Assembly: GCA_029263715.1 (NCBI GenBank)
Contig: JAJUFP010000003.1
Coordinates: 124,001 to 188,000 of the forward strand
Length of the DNA: 64,000 bases
Source: Nitrososphaera sp.
Lineage (GTDB): Archaea > Thermoproteota > Nitrososphaeria > Nitrososphaerales > Nitrososphaeraceae
Reading direction: 5' to 3'
Shown here: piece after piece, positions 9,597-17,158 of the stretch
How the letters are laid out: each line of letters starts with the position of its first letter
How positions within the stretch are numbered: position 1 is the stretch's first letter
Position numbers and translations under genes: made by a program
The notes under the pieces: generated by a model
What the model saw: the letters and a program-made list of their open reading frames with translations, nothing else
Told to the model about the DNA's origin: nothing
Database searches by the model: none

Positions 9597-10762
9597 TATT
9601 CATGACGGACAAGGTGGCCATCGTCGGCTTGGGGTACTCTGGCTTTTCTCCATCCACCGACCGCGTCTCGTACAAGGAAATGATGTTTGAGGCCGCAGTA
9701 AAAGCGTATAGGGATGCCGGCATAGATGCAAGAAAGGATGTGCAAAGCTTCATCTGCTGCACCGAAGATTTCTGGGAGGGAAACAGCATCGCCGACGAGT
9801 ACATGCCAGACCAGTTGGGAGGAGCCCTCCGGCCGGTATGCACGGTGGCAGCCGACGGTCTGTACGGCGTGATAACCGCGTTTATGCAGATAAGGGCAGG
9901 TCTTGTGGATATTGCGGTAGTTGAATCCCACAGCAAGCTTTCAGACGTCGTAAGCAAAGACGATATTGCAAGGTTTGCCATCGACCCGCTTTTTGGCGTC
10001 AGGAACTTGGATCCAAATCCCTCGTTTCTGGCGGGACTGGAGATGAACAGATTTCTGCATGAAACCGGCAACAGCAGGGAGTCATGCGCCGAGGTTGCAT
10101 CCAAGAATCTCAAAAACGCTACTTCAAACCCCCGGGCCAGCTACGGATCAAAAAAATCACCCAAAGAGATCCTTTCATCAGACGTCCTGGCCTATCCGCT
10201 GACAAAACTTGAGGCCAGCAAGCCGGCGGACGGTTGCGTTGTGCTTGTCCTTGCCTCTGAAAGCAGGGCGCGGTCTCTTGCGGAGCAGCCGGTCTGGATA
10301 ACCGGCGTGGGGTGGTGCTCCGAGTCCCCTTGGATAGAGGGAAGGGACATGTCGTCGGCCGGCTATGCATCGACAAGTTGCAGGATGGCGTACAAGATGG
10401 CCGGAATCAAAGACCCGGGAAAAGAGCTGGACCTTGCAGAGATAGACGACACGTTCTCTTACAAAGAGCTCCAGCACATGGAGGCGCTGGACCTGTGTGG
10501 TAGAGGGGAGTCAGGAAGGCTGGTAGAGCGCGGATTTACCGCAAGGGACGGCGTCCTGCCGGTGAATCCCTCCGGCGGGTCTCTTGGGCTTGGCTACATG
10601 GCAGAGGCAACAGGCCTTCACCGGATCCTCGAAGCATCGCTGCAGCTTCAAGGAAGGGCTCGGAAAATGCAGGTAAAGGATGCCAAAAGGGCTTTAGTCC
10701 AGAGCTGGCGTGGAATTCCCACGGCCTCCGGCGCCGTGGTTGTCCTGGAGGGTGGGCCATGA
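9593..10762 (+). CDS. Thiolase-fold protein 1 (non-canonical active site)
   Basis: 389 residues with the SCP2/thiolase fold (KVAIVGLGYSGF start; PVNPSGGSLGLG near the end), family COG0183. It overlaps iorB by 4 bases (ATGA). Three active-site elements look altered. The nucleophile motif after R80 reads PVCTVAADG, with Val at the aligned Cys position and a Cys two residues earlier. The GHP histidine is replaced (GYM, Tyr335). The C-terminal CxG motif reads VQSWRG. Claisen condensation or cleavage is therefore doubtful. Thiolase-fold aldolases such as Ltp2, which act with DUF35 partners and use Tyr, are a possible model. It pairs with the next gene. Confidence 0.8.
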   Translation: MIFMTDKVAIVGLGYSGFSPSTDRVSYKEMMFEAAVKAYRDAGIDARKDVQSFICCTEDFWEGNSIADEYMPDQLGGALRPVCTVAADGLYGVITAFMQIRAGLVDIAVVESHSKLSDVVSKDDIARFAIDPLFGVRNLDPNPSFLAGLEMNRFLHETGNSRESCAEVASKNLKNATSNPRASYGSKKSPKEILSSDVLAYPLTKLEASKPADGCVVLVLASESRARSLAEQPVWITGVGWCSESPWIEGRDMSSAGYASTSCRMAYKMAGIKDPGKELDLAEIDDTFSYKELQHMEALDLCGRGESGRLVERGFTARDGVLPVNPSGGSLGLGYMAEATGLHRILEASLQLQGRARKMQVKDAKRALVQSWRGIPTASGAVVVLEGGP

Positions 10763-11922
10763 CCAGAAGAGTTGCGATAGTTGGGGCCGGAATGACGCTC
10801 TTTAGAAGGCGGCTTTTAGAAACCGGAAAGGAGCTCTGCTTTGAAGCATCCCGTGCGGCTCTTGATTCTGCCAACCTGGACGCAAGCGACATAGAAGCAG
10901 TCGTTTTAGGCTCTGCGCCGGACGCGTTTGATGGCCTGCACATGAAAGGTGAATATCTTCTTGATGGAGCCGGGGCAAGCAACAAGCCGTACACCCGGGT
11001 GTACGTCGGCGGCGGCACCGGAGTCTTTACTCCCATAGCTGCATGGTGGCACGTGGCCTCCGGACTTTTTGACGTCTGCCTTGCAGTCTGCGAGGAAAAA
11101 ATGTCCCCGCTTTATCCGCATCCGCAGAAAGCTTTCTGGAGCATATTTGACCACACACTAGAAAGGCCCCTTGGGGTGAATCTGGTCTGGATCTTTGCGC
11201 TAGAGATGCGCCGGTACATGCACAAGTACAGCATCAGCGAAGAGGATATCGCGCAGGTGGCCGTCAAGAACAAGCGCAACGCGCTGGACCATCCGTGCGC
11301 GCAGCTTGCGGACAGGATAACCGTTGACGACGTGATGAAGTCTGAGCCGATAGTGTGGCCAGTCAAGAAGCTGGACATAAGCCCACCAAGTGATGGCGCG
11401 GCCGCCGTCATCCTAGCGTCGGAGGAAGTGGCGCGGAAAATAACGAAGGACCCTGTCTGGATAGACGGCGTGGGATGGAACCTTGACAGCACGTACTGGA
11501 CCAACAGGGAGCTGGCCTACCCACAGTACCTGGAAAATGCCGCCAGGATGGCCTACAGGATGGCCAAAGTAGAGAACCCGCGAAAGGAGATAGACGTTGC
11601 CGAGGTCTACGATCCTTTCGACTACAAGGAGCTGCACCACCTTGAAGGCCTGCAGCTGGCAGAAAGGGGCAAAGCGGCCAAGCTGACATCGTCCGGTGCA
11701 ACCGAAAGAAACGGCGAGTTTCCCGTCAACCCCTCAGGGGGGCTGCTGGGGGTTGGAAACCCCATCGCGGCTGCCGGCATGATGAAGATATGCGAGCTTT
11801 TTTGGCAGCTGAGGGGCGAGGCTGGAAAGCGGCAGGTAAAAAGGGATGCAAGGACCGGGCTTGCGCAGGCTTGGGGCGACTTGATGCAGTTCAGCTCTGT
11901 CGTTGTGCTGAGGAGCAGATGA
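10759..11922 (+). CDS. Thiolase-fold protein 2 (Cys-less)
   Basis: 387 residues, same family as the preceding gene and overlapping it by 4 bases. N-terminal MTRRVAIVGAGMTLF and C-terminal VNPSGGLLGVG are intact fold markers. The nucleophile segment reads RVYVGGGTGVF, with Gly at the Cys position. The GHP motif is GNP (Asn334), and the last motif is AQAWGD with no Cys. The Y-x-GGG-TG pattern resembles lipid-transfer-protein/Ltp2-type members, which work with DUF35 partners. Two dissimilar subunits encoded together suggest a hetero-oligomer with the two DUF35 proteins downstream. Annotation pipelines would probably call this an acetyl-CoA acetyltransferase; the residues do not support that activity. 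Confidence 0.8.
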   Translation: MTRRVAIVGAGMTLFRRRLLETGKELCFEASRAALDSANLDASDIEAVVLGSAPDAFDGLHMKGEYLLDGAGASNKPYTRVYVGGGTGVFTPIAAWWHVASGLFDVCLAVCEEKMSPLYPHPQKAFWSIFDHTLERPLGVNLVWIFALEMRRYMHKYSISEEDIAQVAVKNKRNALDHPCAQLADRITVDDVMKSEPIVWPVKKLDISPPSDGAAAVILASEEVARKITKDPVWIDGVGWNLDSTYWTNRELAYPQYLENAARMAYRMAKVENPRKEIDVAEVYDPFDYKELHHLEGLQLAERGKAAKLTSSGATERNGEFPVNPSGGLLGVGNPIAAAGMMKICELFWQLRGEAGKRQVKRDARTGLAQAWGDLMQFSSVVVLRSR

Positions 11923-11923
11923 T

Positions 11924-12424
11924 ATGGTCTACTCTGGCATCGGGATAAGCCCGCAAGACGTGGCAAATTCAAGATACTTGACCGTACCGTACTCTGCAAA
12001 CTTGCGCTACCGGTGGAGCACGGGGGCCGCGGTGGGAAGGTTTCTTGCCGAACTGAAGAACGGCAAGATCGTTGGAAGAAAATGTGACAAGTGCAAGCGG
12101 GTTCTGGTTCCGCCAAGGATGTTCTGTGAAAGGGATTTTATCCAGACTTCCAAGTGGGTTTACGTCCAAGATGCCGGAATCGTAGACACGTACTCTATCT
12201 CATACATAGCTGCCGATGCCAGCCGGCTAGAGAAGCCCTTGATCGTTGCGGTGATCAGGCTCGATGGCACCGGTGAGGCCGGGATACTTCACATCTTGGG
12301 TGGTATCGAGCCTAAAGACGTCATGATTGGAATGAGGGTAAAGGCTGTCTGGAAGCCTAAAAGAAGGAGGGTTGGCGCGATAACCGACATACGCTACTTT
12401 GCGCCGGCGGGAGACGCCAAATGA
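11924..12424 (+). CDS. DUF35 zinc-ribbon/OB-fold protein 1
   Basis: 166 residues. A short N-terminal helix region precedes a rubredoxin-like zinc ribbon (CDKCKRVLVPPRMFCERD at about 66-83) and an OB-fold beta barrel (GIVDTYSISY...DVMIGMRVKAVW). The ribbon keeps three Cys; the fourth position is Asp. DUF35 proteins bind thiolase-fold partners and channel CoA intermediates, as seen in archaeal acetoacetyl-CoA thiolase/HMG-CoA synthase complexes and Ltp2-ChsH2. The ATG starts one base after the thiolase-2 stop, so coupling is likely. It overlaps the second DUF35 gene by 4 bases. Confidence 0.88.
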   Translation: MVYSGIGISPQDVANSRYLTVPYSANLRYRWSTGAAVGRFLAELKNGKIVGRKCDKCKRVLVPPRMFCERDFIQTSKWVYVQDAGIVDTYSISYIAADASRLEKPLIVAVIRLDGTGEAGILHILGGIEPKDVMIGMRVKAVWKPKRRRVGAITDIRYFAPAGDAK

Positions 12425-12828
12425 CCAACATAGATCACTGGTCCAGCAGCATTGATCTAGACTACAGATATACTGCAGGAGTTGCCGGCGAGACATTCCT
12501 TCGCAAAATAGCCAAGGGCAGAATCATGGCCTCAAGGTGCTCGTACTGCCGGCTGACCTATCTGCCGCCAAGGCTTTACTGCGAGAAATGCCTAAGAAAA
12601 ATAGACACTTGGGTCCAAGTGCGCGGGAAAGGTGAGCTGTACTCCTACACTATGACAGGCCGCGGAAAGAAAAAATCGTTGTACGGTTTGGTAAAGTTTG
12701 CAGGGATAGAAGGCGGGCTTGTAGGAAGGATAGTTGGTTCGGATCTTGCAGACCTAAAATTCGGGATGCCTGTCAGGGTGGACTTGAAGAATTCAGAGAA
12801 AGGACTCCTCGTTTACCTGCATGTCTGA
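12421..12828 (+). CDS. DUF35 zinc-ribbon/OB-fold protein 2
   Basis: 135 residues, overlapping the preceding gene by ATGA. The zinc ribbon is complete (CSYCRLTYLPPRLYCEKC, four Cys), followed by an OB-fold (KGELYSYTMTGRG...LKFGMPVRVDL). It is shorter than its neighbour at the C-terminus. Two DUF35 genes after two thiolase-fold genes suggest two matched pairs or one 2+2 assembly. Which DUF35 pairs with which thiolase cannot be read from sequence. This is the last gene of the operon. Confidence 0.88.
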   Translation: MTNIDHWSSSIDLDYRYTAGVAGETFLRKIAKGRIMASRCSYCRLTYLPPRLYCEKCLRKIDTWVQVRGKGELYSYTMTGRGKKKSLYGLVKFAGIEGGLVGRIVGSDLADLKFGMPVRVDLKNSEKGLLVYLHV

Positions 12829-13073
12829 CCAATATTTTTGCTGCACGGTTTCGTTAGGTACTTCTACAGTCACCCGATAACTTGAAACCCTGATCGAATC
12901 AGATTGGTCAGCTATGTGGAGCCAAGTTGCTCCCATGTCTCTGTCATTGCTTTGAGCGCGAATCCCGACTTAAAAGCTAGCACAAATTCTACTCATTGTA
13001 TTTTTAATACAGTTTGCCGATTGCAGACAAATAGTTGCAACTTTTGCGAATAGCGAAATGCTCAAGACCTAAG
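12829..13073. other. Intergenic region with no recognised gene
   Basis: About 245 bases between the DUF35 stop and the promoter of the HD-GNAT gene. No ORF of convincing composition, tRNA or strong terminator hairpin was seen. Short T-rich runs just after the operon (aatatttttgc at about 12832-12842) may end transcription. Confidence 0.4.
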
Positions 13074-13087
13074 TCTTATATATTAAA
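13074..13087 (+). promoter_or_regulatory. TATA box for the HD-GNAT gene
   Basis: CTTATATATTAA is a near-consensus archaeal TATA element. It predicts a start site near 13106, leaving a leader of about 13 bases. The leader follows or includes AGGTG, which would serve as ribosome-binding site for the TTG at 13119. Confidence 0.55.
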
Positions 13088-13118
13088 TTGATGAGTTTGA
13101 AATAGGTGCCTTATCCAA

Positions 13119-14549
13119 TTGAGCGATTATGAAATCCAGTCCTCTGTGGGTAAAGATACCGTTTCCACGTGGGATGAATTTTCCAACAGGATAAGGCTCT
13201 TGCCATGGTGGCTCAGCTACAACAAGGGAAGCAACTACCAGGCATTCCTAAAAAACAGCATAGCCGAGCTGGGCGAAAAGGTTGGTCTGCAGGACAAGTG
13301 GCTTAAGAGCATACTTAGACACGCAGTTTCTGAATTCTCGAAAAAGGGGCTTGGCGCAGACTATTATGGCTACCACAATATAGACCATGAACTTGAAGCG
13401 GCTTACTTTACTCTTCTTGCTGCCAGCAACCAAACCGGCAGTTTCATGTTTACTCAGAAGGAGCTTTGCTACCTTTTTGTAGCTGCGCTTTTTCACGACT
13501 ACGATCCTTCGAAGGAATTCGATAAGCCTAACGAGGACGAAATAGAGCGCATCGTCAGAAGCGATGCAAAAATAAGGAAGTACATCGACGATGTCGGACT
13601 CGATATCGACGTAGTCATCGCGCTTATCTACCGTACAGCGTACCCGTTCAAAGGGGAGATAGCCAAGCATGCATCGGCAAGGATGGAAGAGCTTTTCACC
13701 CACGCAAAAATCCCTGAATCAGACCAGAAAACCAGAAAAAGGTACACAGACCTTGGATGGTTTCTGTCGGTGGCAGAACGAGTGGCCGGCTACGCGCTGG
13801 GCGATTTTGAGCATGCCAAGGACTTGGCAAGACGCAACGCGCATGCCCTTGGATGGCATCCCTCTGTGATAAACCGAAACTCTGTCAAATACTTCAGCAT
13901 GCTCAAAGAAGAAAAGGAAATGTTGGACTGGGTCCTGCGGGGCAGCACAGAAAAACAAAGGCAGAATTTTGAAAACAACATCCGGTCTTTTGAAGAAGCA
14001 TGGCAGAAGGAACTGGATGCAAAGGCAGCAGAACTGAAGCTAGTATCTGTCGTTGAAAAGATGGCAAATAACAAAGCCTCGGATACCGTAAATGAAGTAC
14101 TCCGGCTGTACAGGGAAACACCCATCCTCTTCAAGGTTGACGAGGAAGCTTTCATAAAAACAATGTTCGATACCGATTCGATACTGATTACACTGAGAAT
14201 AGATGGCGATGGCGGCAGGATAATTGGCTATGCCAAGGGCGGGCCGCTAGAGAAATACAAGCTGAGGCCGGGAACTTCAGACCAGAACCTGGGACAAAGA
14301 AACACTGCCTATCTTGAAGGCATTGGAATTCATCACGAGTACTGGGGAGAAAAAGGAGGACATGTTCTGCGTATGGAATTTCTAAACGAGGCAAGCAGGC
14401 TGGGCTACCAGTTCGTGACTGGGTACGCCCACCGCGACGTGATAAGCCAGAGGATCAACAACGGGGAAAACATAGAGATAGTGCGCAAATACGATCCGGA
14501 TAATCTGGACTATTACAGAATTGTTCTTGCAAAAACACCCGATCATTAG
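13119..14549 (+). CDS. HD-domain phosphohydrolase fused to a GNAT acetyltransferase domain
   Basis: 476 residues from TTG 13119, chosen because the TATA box and AGGTG lie just upstream. The N-terminal domain has an HD metal-binding pattern: YHNIDHELEA (His86, His90) and LFHDYDPS (His126, Asp127), followed by helices to about residue 260. HD proteins of this type hydrolyse phosphodiesters or nucleotides. A charged helical linker (about 270-330) leads to a C-terminal region resembling GNAT N-acetyltransferases (GRIIGYAKGG; YLEGIGIHHEYWGEKGG, the pyrophosphate-loop area; DYYRIVL last strand). I know of no named family with this order. The substrate is unknown. It stands alone with its own promoter. 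Confidence 0.7.
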   Translation: MSDYEIQSSVGKDTVSTWDEFSNRIRLLPWWLSYNKGSNYQAFLKNSIAELGEKVGLQDKWLKSILRHAVSEFSKKGLGADYYGYHNIDHELEAAYFTLLAASNQTGSFMFTQKELCYLFVAALFHDYDPSKEFDKPNEDEIERIVRSDAKIRKYIDDVGLDIDVVIALIYRTAYPFKGEIAKHASARMEELFTHAKIPESDQKTRKRYTDLGWFLSVAERVAGYALGDFEHAKDLARRNAHALGWHPSVINRNSVKYFSMLKEEKEMLDWVLRGSTEKQRQNFENNIRSFEEAWQKELDAKAAELKLVSVVEKMANNKASDTVNEVLRLYRETPILFKVDEEAFIKTMFDTDSILITLRIDGDGGRIIGYAKGGPLEKYKLRPGTSDQNLGQRNTAYLEGIGIHHEYWGEKGGHVLRMEFLNEASRLGYQFVTGYAHRDVISQRINNGENIEIVRKYDPDNLDYYRIVLAKTPDH

Positions 14550-14591
14550 TTTCGCAAATCTATGGGCAAAAAGGTTTACTCTCGCAGGAAG

Positions 14592-15416
14592 CTAGCTGGC
14601 GACTATTACCTTTCCCTTCATGCCTTCCTCTGAATGAATGGTGCAATGGTAATCGAACACGCCTTCCTCGTTGAAGGTGTACTCCCATGATTCATTGCGG
14701 TCAAAAAAGCCACTGTCCACCTTCACCTCCGAACCGGACTTCGTTTTGTAGGTCCCCACTACATTGTGCTGCAGGTTGGACTCGTTGGACCATCTTATCT
14801 TCGAGCCAACATCCGCGATGACCGTGTCAGGCATGTACATGTTCATCCCTCCAAAGACTACGTTGGAGTGCAACGTCTCTCTGATGACTCGCTCCTGTTC
14901 TTGGAAGATATCGGTAACTTGGCGCTTGTCCAGATCAACAAAAACATTCCATATTATCTGGTGGGCTTCTCCCTGCTTGTTTTCCAGCAAATCAAAGGTA
15001 ACCGGTGCAGAATAAAGCTTGCCGTCAATTACCTGCCAGTTGGAAGTGATTATCACCTGTCCGGCAGAGCTGTGAATAACCTTGCCGTCCGGGTTTACAA
15101 AGGCCGTCGGCTGAACAGCTGCCATGGTGACGGCGCTCCCCCTTATGCTGTTGATTATGTTCTTTACCCTTTCATCGGCTTGCGCAATGTCCAGCGACTG
15201 TCTGGCCACATCGTTTATCGCATAGATGTATGTGTTGTCATCGGAAGTTGGTTCTTTTATCACCCTGATCTCGGATTGAAGCGAGATCTCGGACAGGGAG
15301 CGAAAGTCTTGGGCATGCTCCTCAGGCAGGATTTTTGAAGTCATAAGTATAGTCCCACCTGCCACAAAAACTGCAACAACTGCCAAAAGCGAGATAAACT
15401 CCTTTTTCATGCCCAT
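14592..15416 (-). CDS. Membrane-anchored cupredoxin (blue copper) protein
   Basis: 274 residues. An N-terminal hydrophobic segment (about 6-26, FISLLAVVAVFVAGGTILM) is a signal anchor facing outward. The middle 150 residues are a domain I do not recognise. The C-terminal about 85 residues are plastocyanin-like with type 1 copper ligands: His in LQHNVVG, then Cys, His and Met in YHCTIHSEEGMKG. Ammonia-oxidising archaea carry many such electron carriers, so a role in extracytoplasmic electron transfer is likely. A TATA-like stretch on the same strand (about 15432-15446) lies about 25 bases from ATG 15416, implying a leaderless message. Confidence 0.88.
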   Translation of the reverse strand: MGMKKEFISLLAVVAVFVAGGTILMTSKILPEEHAQDFRSLSEISLQSEIRVIKEPTSDDNTYIYAINDVARQSLDIAQADERVKNIINSIRGSAVTMAAVQPTAFVNPDGKVIHSSAGQVIITSNWQVIDGKLYSAPVTFDLLENKQGEAHQIIWNVFVDLDKRQVTDIFQEQERVIRETLHSNVVFGGMNMYMPDTVIADVGSKIRWSNESNLQHNVVGTYKTKSGSEVKVDSGFFDRNESWEYTFNEEGVFDYHCTIHSEEGMKGKVIVAS

Positions 15417-15431
15417 GATAATCTCGTTTTT

Positions 15432-15446
15432 ATTTATTATATACTG
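15432..15446 (-). promoter_or_regulatory. TATA box for the cupredoxin gene
   Basis: On the minus strand the sequence reads AGTATATAATAAATA. Its centre is about 25 bases upstream of ATG 15416, consistent with a leaderless transcript. A second AT-rich element for the plus-strand gene (attttaata near 15478-15486) lies at the same distance from ATG 15510. Confidence 0.5.
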
Positions 15447-15509
15447 TACTGTCTAAGGCTGCCAGAACGTGGATCTGATTTTAATAACCAATGCAGTCCA
15501 TATTCCACC

Positions 15510-15761
15510 ATGAGCAGTATTGCCGTTGAATACTACAACAAAAAGTTTGGTGATAACATACAGGCCGCATTTATACATCTGGTCAGGGAGGTGGGCGAGA
15601 TCGCCTTTGCCATGGAAAAGAACAATGCCGAGCATGCAAAGCTAGAGATCACCGAGTCCGTTGCCCTCCTGAATTACCTGGCATCAAAGTACAATCTTGA
15701 TGTTGATGCCAGTATGCAGTCGGTTTACGCAAAAAAGCTGGAAACGCTCAAGGCCAAATGA
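15510..15761 (+). CDS. MazG-like nucleotide pyrophosphohydrolase domain protein
   Basis: 83 residues, the size of a single MazG-type helical domain. Acidic metal-binding positions are recognisable in LVREVGEIAFAMEK and in KLEITESVALLNYLA. The latter corresponds to the usual EELADVL motif, with Glu and Ser where Asp-Val is common. The family hydrolyses NTPs or dNTPs to NMP and pyrophosphate, often for house cleaning. Substrate unknown. The ATG follows a TATA-like element by about 25 bases. The stop overlaps the start of the next gene (ATGA), so the two are coupled. Confidence 0.7.
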   Translation: MSSIAVEYYNKKFGDNIQAAFIHLVREVGEIAFAMEKNNAEHAKLEITESVALLNYLASKYNLDVDASMQSVYAKKLETLKAK

Positions 15762-16057
15762 TCACTATCCGCCAAGACCTCGACAACATATCTGACATTT
15801 TGCACAAGACCTTCGAGATAGAGCCATTCAAGCGCAATTATGACGAAACCTTTGGCAAGATTGCAGGCATCCTGCGCCGATACGGAATTGAAGAAAACCC
15901 GCGCAACCTGCGGTTCAGATTCATCCTCTGCATGCAGGAATTCTTTGACGGCATACCGCAGGAACAGTGGCGGGTAAAGGACCCGGCGTTTGTAAAGCAA
16001 TCCGAGGAATTTGCAATAGCAAAGTTCCGTCAATGGGTGATTGAACAGGTAACCTGA
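15758..16057 (+). CDS. Hypothetical protein coupled to the MazG-like gene
   Basis: 99 residues, start overlapping the previous stop by 4 bases. It is predicted mostly helical, with no Cys/His metal motif, membrane segment or signal peptide. Sequence marks are a charged N-terminus (ITIRQDLDNISDIL) and Trp/Phe-rich C-terminal helix (AKFRQWVIEQVT). I do not recognise the family. Coupling to a nucleotide pyrophosphohydrolase suggests a partner or regulator of that enzyme, but this is inference. It is convergent with the PfkB gene, whose stop lies 1 base away. Confidence 0.7.
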   Translation: MITIRQDLDNISDILHKTFEIEPFKRNYDETFGKIAGILRRYGIEENPRNLRFRFILCMQEFFDGIPQEQWRVKDPAFVKQSEEFAIAKFRQWVIEQVT

Positions 16058-16058
16058 A

Positions 16059-17093
16059 TCACTGGATTCGTTCTATTAATTCAAAGACCTTGTTCATGGC
16101 TGGAGGCTCGGCGCTGATGTCTCTGACGTAAAGCGACGCGCATGCATTGGCGAAAAGCAGTCTTTCACCAGGATCCATGCCTGCCAAGTACCCAAGTATG
16201 TCGGCTGCGTCCCATACGTCGCCGGCGCCAGTAAGTATCTTGGGCTCTACTTTGATGGCGTGGGCAAACTCCGTCTCTTTGCCGTTGGACCAGGCCGCAC
16301 CCATCCTTGTGTGCAGGTCTGTGCTGATGCCGATCTTCTCGGCGATCTTTTTTGCCGCGGCCTTGACCTCGTCTTGGCTGTAACTTGTCCCCAGCAGCGG
16401 GCCGGTGCCCAGCGCGTTGGAAATGGAATTGCACTCATTTTCGTTTATGCTCAGGCAGTCGGTGACGCCTGACAGCCTTTTCAGGGAGTCAAGAAAATCC
16501 TGTCTTCTGGTGTCAATATCTGCAGGATCTATAAAATGAAACCCGCTTGGCGAGCTCTTAAAGGCCTGCTCTGCAAGCTCGGTTCCTTTCAGGTTGCTGG
16601 CCCAGTTGACCACCATGGCTGCATCAGCATTTTTCAGAATGGCCATGTCTTCCGGCGAGCTTATCCTGTCGGGGCCGAAATTCGCGTTGTCGCCTATGTC
16701 GCTTATCATGACGTTTGCGTTGCCGTTTTCACTAGGAAATTCAAATGATGTTGTAAATCCCTGCCTGCCGTTTGAGATCCTGAGCGCAACCTTGTCTCCA
16801 AACTTTGAAAAGACCTGCCTTAGCATGGCGGCCCCGATCTCGTCGGCTACAGTAAAGAGAGTAACCTTGACCCCAAGCTTTGCAAGGGTGTACGCAACAT
16901 TGACGGCGTTGCCGCCCTTTATGTCTGAAGTTGGTATGCCCCGGATGCTCCCGCCTCCGAATTTTGCCTTCTCCTCCAGCATGCTGCATAGTTTCTCTCT
17001 TGATTCCAGCCTGATGATGCGGTCTACGAAAAAGTCCGGCATAACCACAACTGAACCAACTATGCGCAGCTGCCGCAGTTTTTCAATTATCAC
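16059..17093 (-). CDS. PfkB-family carbohydrate/nucleoside kinase
   Basis: 344 residues of ribokinase fold. Near residues 58-66 KGGNAVNVAYTLAKLG is the first PfkB signature; the second, TGAGDVWDAADILGYLAG near the C-terminus, contains the catalytic Asp and anion hole. The insert after residue 30 (MLEEKAKFGGGS) binds the sugar in relatives. ATP-dependent phosphorylation of a sugar or nucleoside is expected; the substrate cannot be assigned. The GTG start is embedded in a perfect 14-base palindrome (17091-17104). It is downstream of and on the same strand as the thermosome gene, with 65 bases between. Confidence 0.85.
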   Translation of the reverse strand: MIIEKLRQLRIVGSVVVMPDFFVDRIIRLESREKLCSMLEEKAKFGGGSIRGIPTSDIKGGNAVNVAYTLAKLGVKVTLFTVADEIGAAMLRQVFSKFGDKVALRISNGRQGFTTSFEFPSENGNANVMISDIGDNANFGPDRISSPEDMAILKNADAAMVVNWASNLKGTELAEQAFKSSPSGFHFIDPADIDTRRQDFLDSLKRLSGVTDCLSINENECNSISNALGTGPLLGTSYSQDEVKAAAKKIAEKIGISTDLHTRMGAAWSNGKETEFAHAIKVEPKILTGAGDVWDAADILGYLAGMDPGERLLFANACASLYVRDISAEPPAMNKVFELIERIQ

Positions 17094-17104
17094 TTGCGCA
17101 AGTG
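17091..17104. promoter_or_regulatory. Perfect palindrome over the PfkB start codon
   Basis: CACTTGCGCAAGTG is a 14-base perfect palindrome whose first three bases are the GTG start codon on the minus strand. The position would suit a repressor operator or an mRNA structure covering initiation. It may be chance. Confidence 0.35.
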
Positions 17105-17158
17105 TTGAGAGATACGCTGTATTTGTTGTTTCTGATAAAATGGAAAAAGTGGGTGGGT

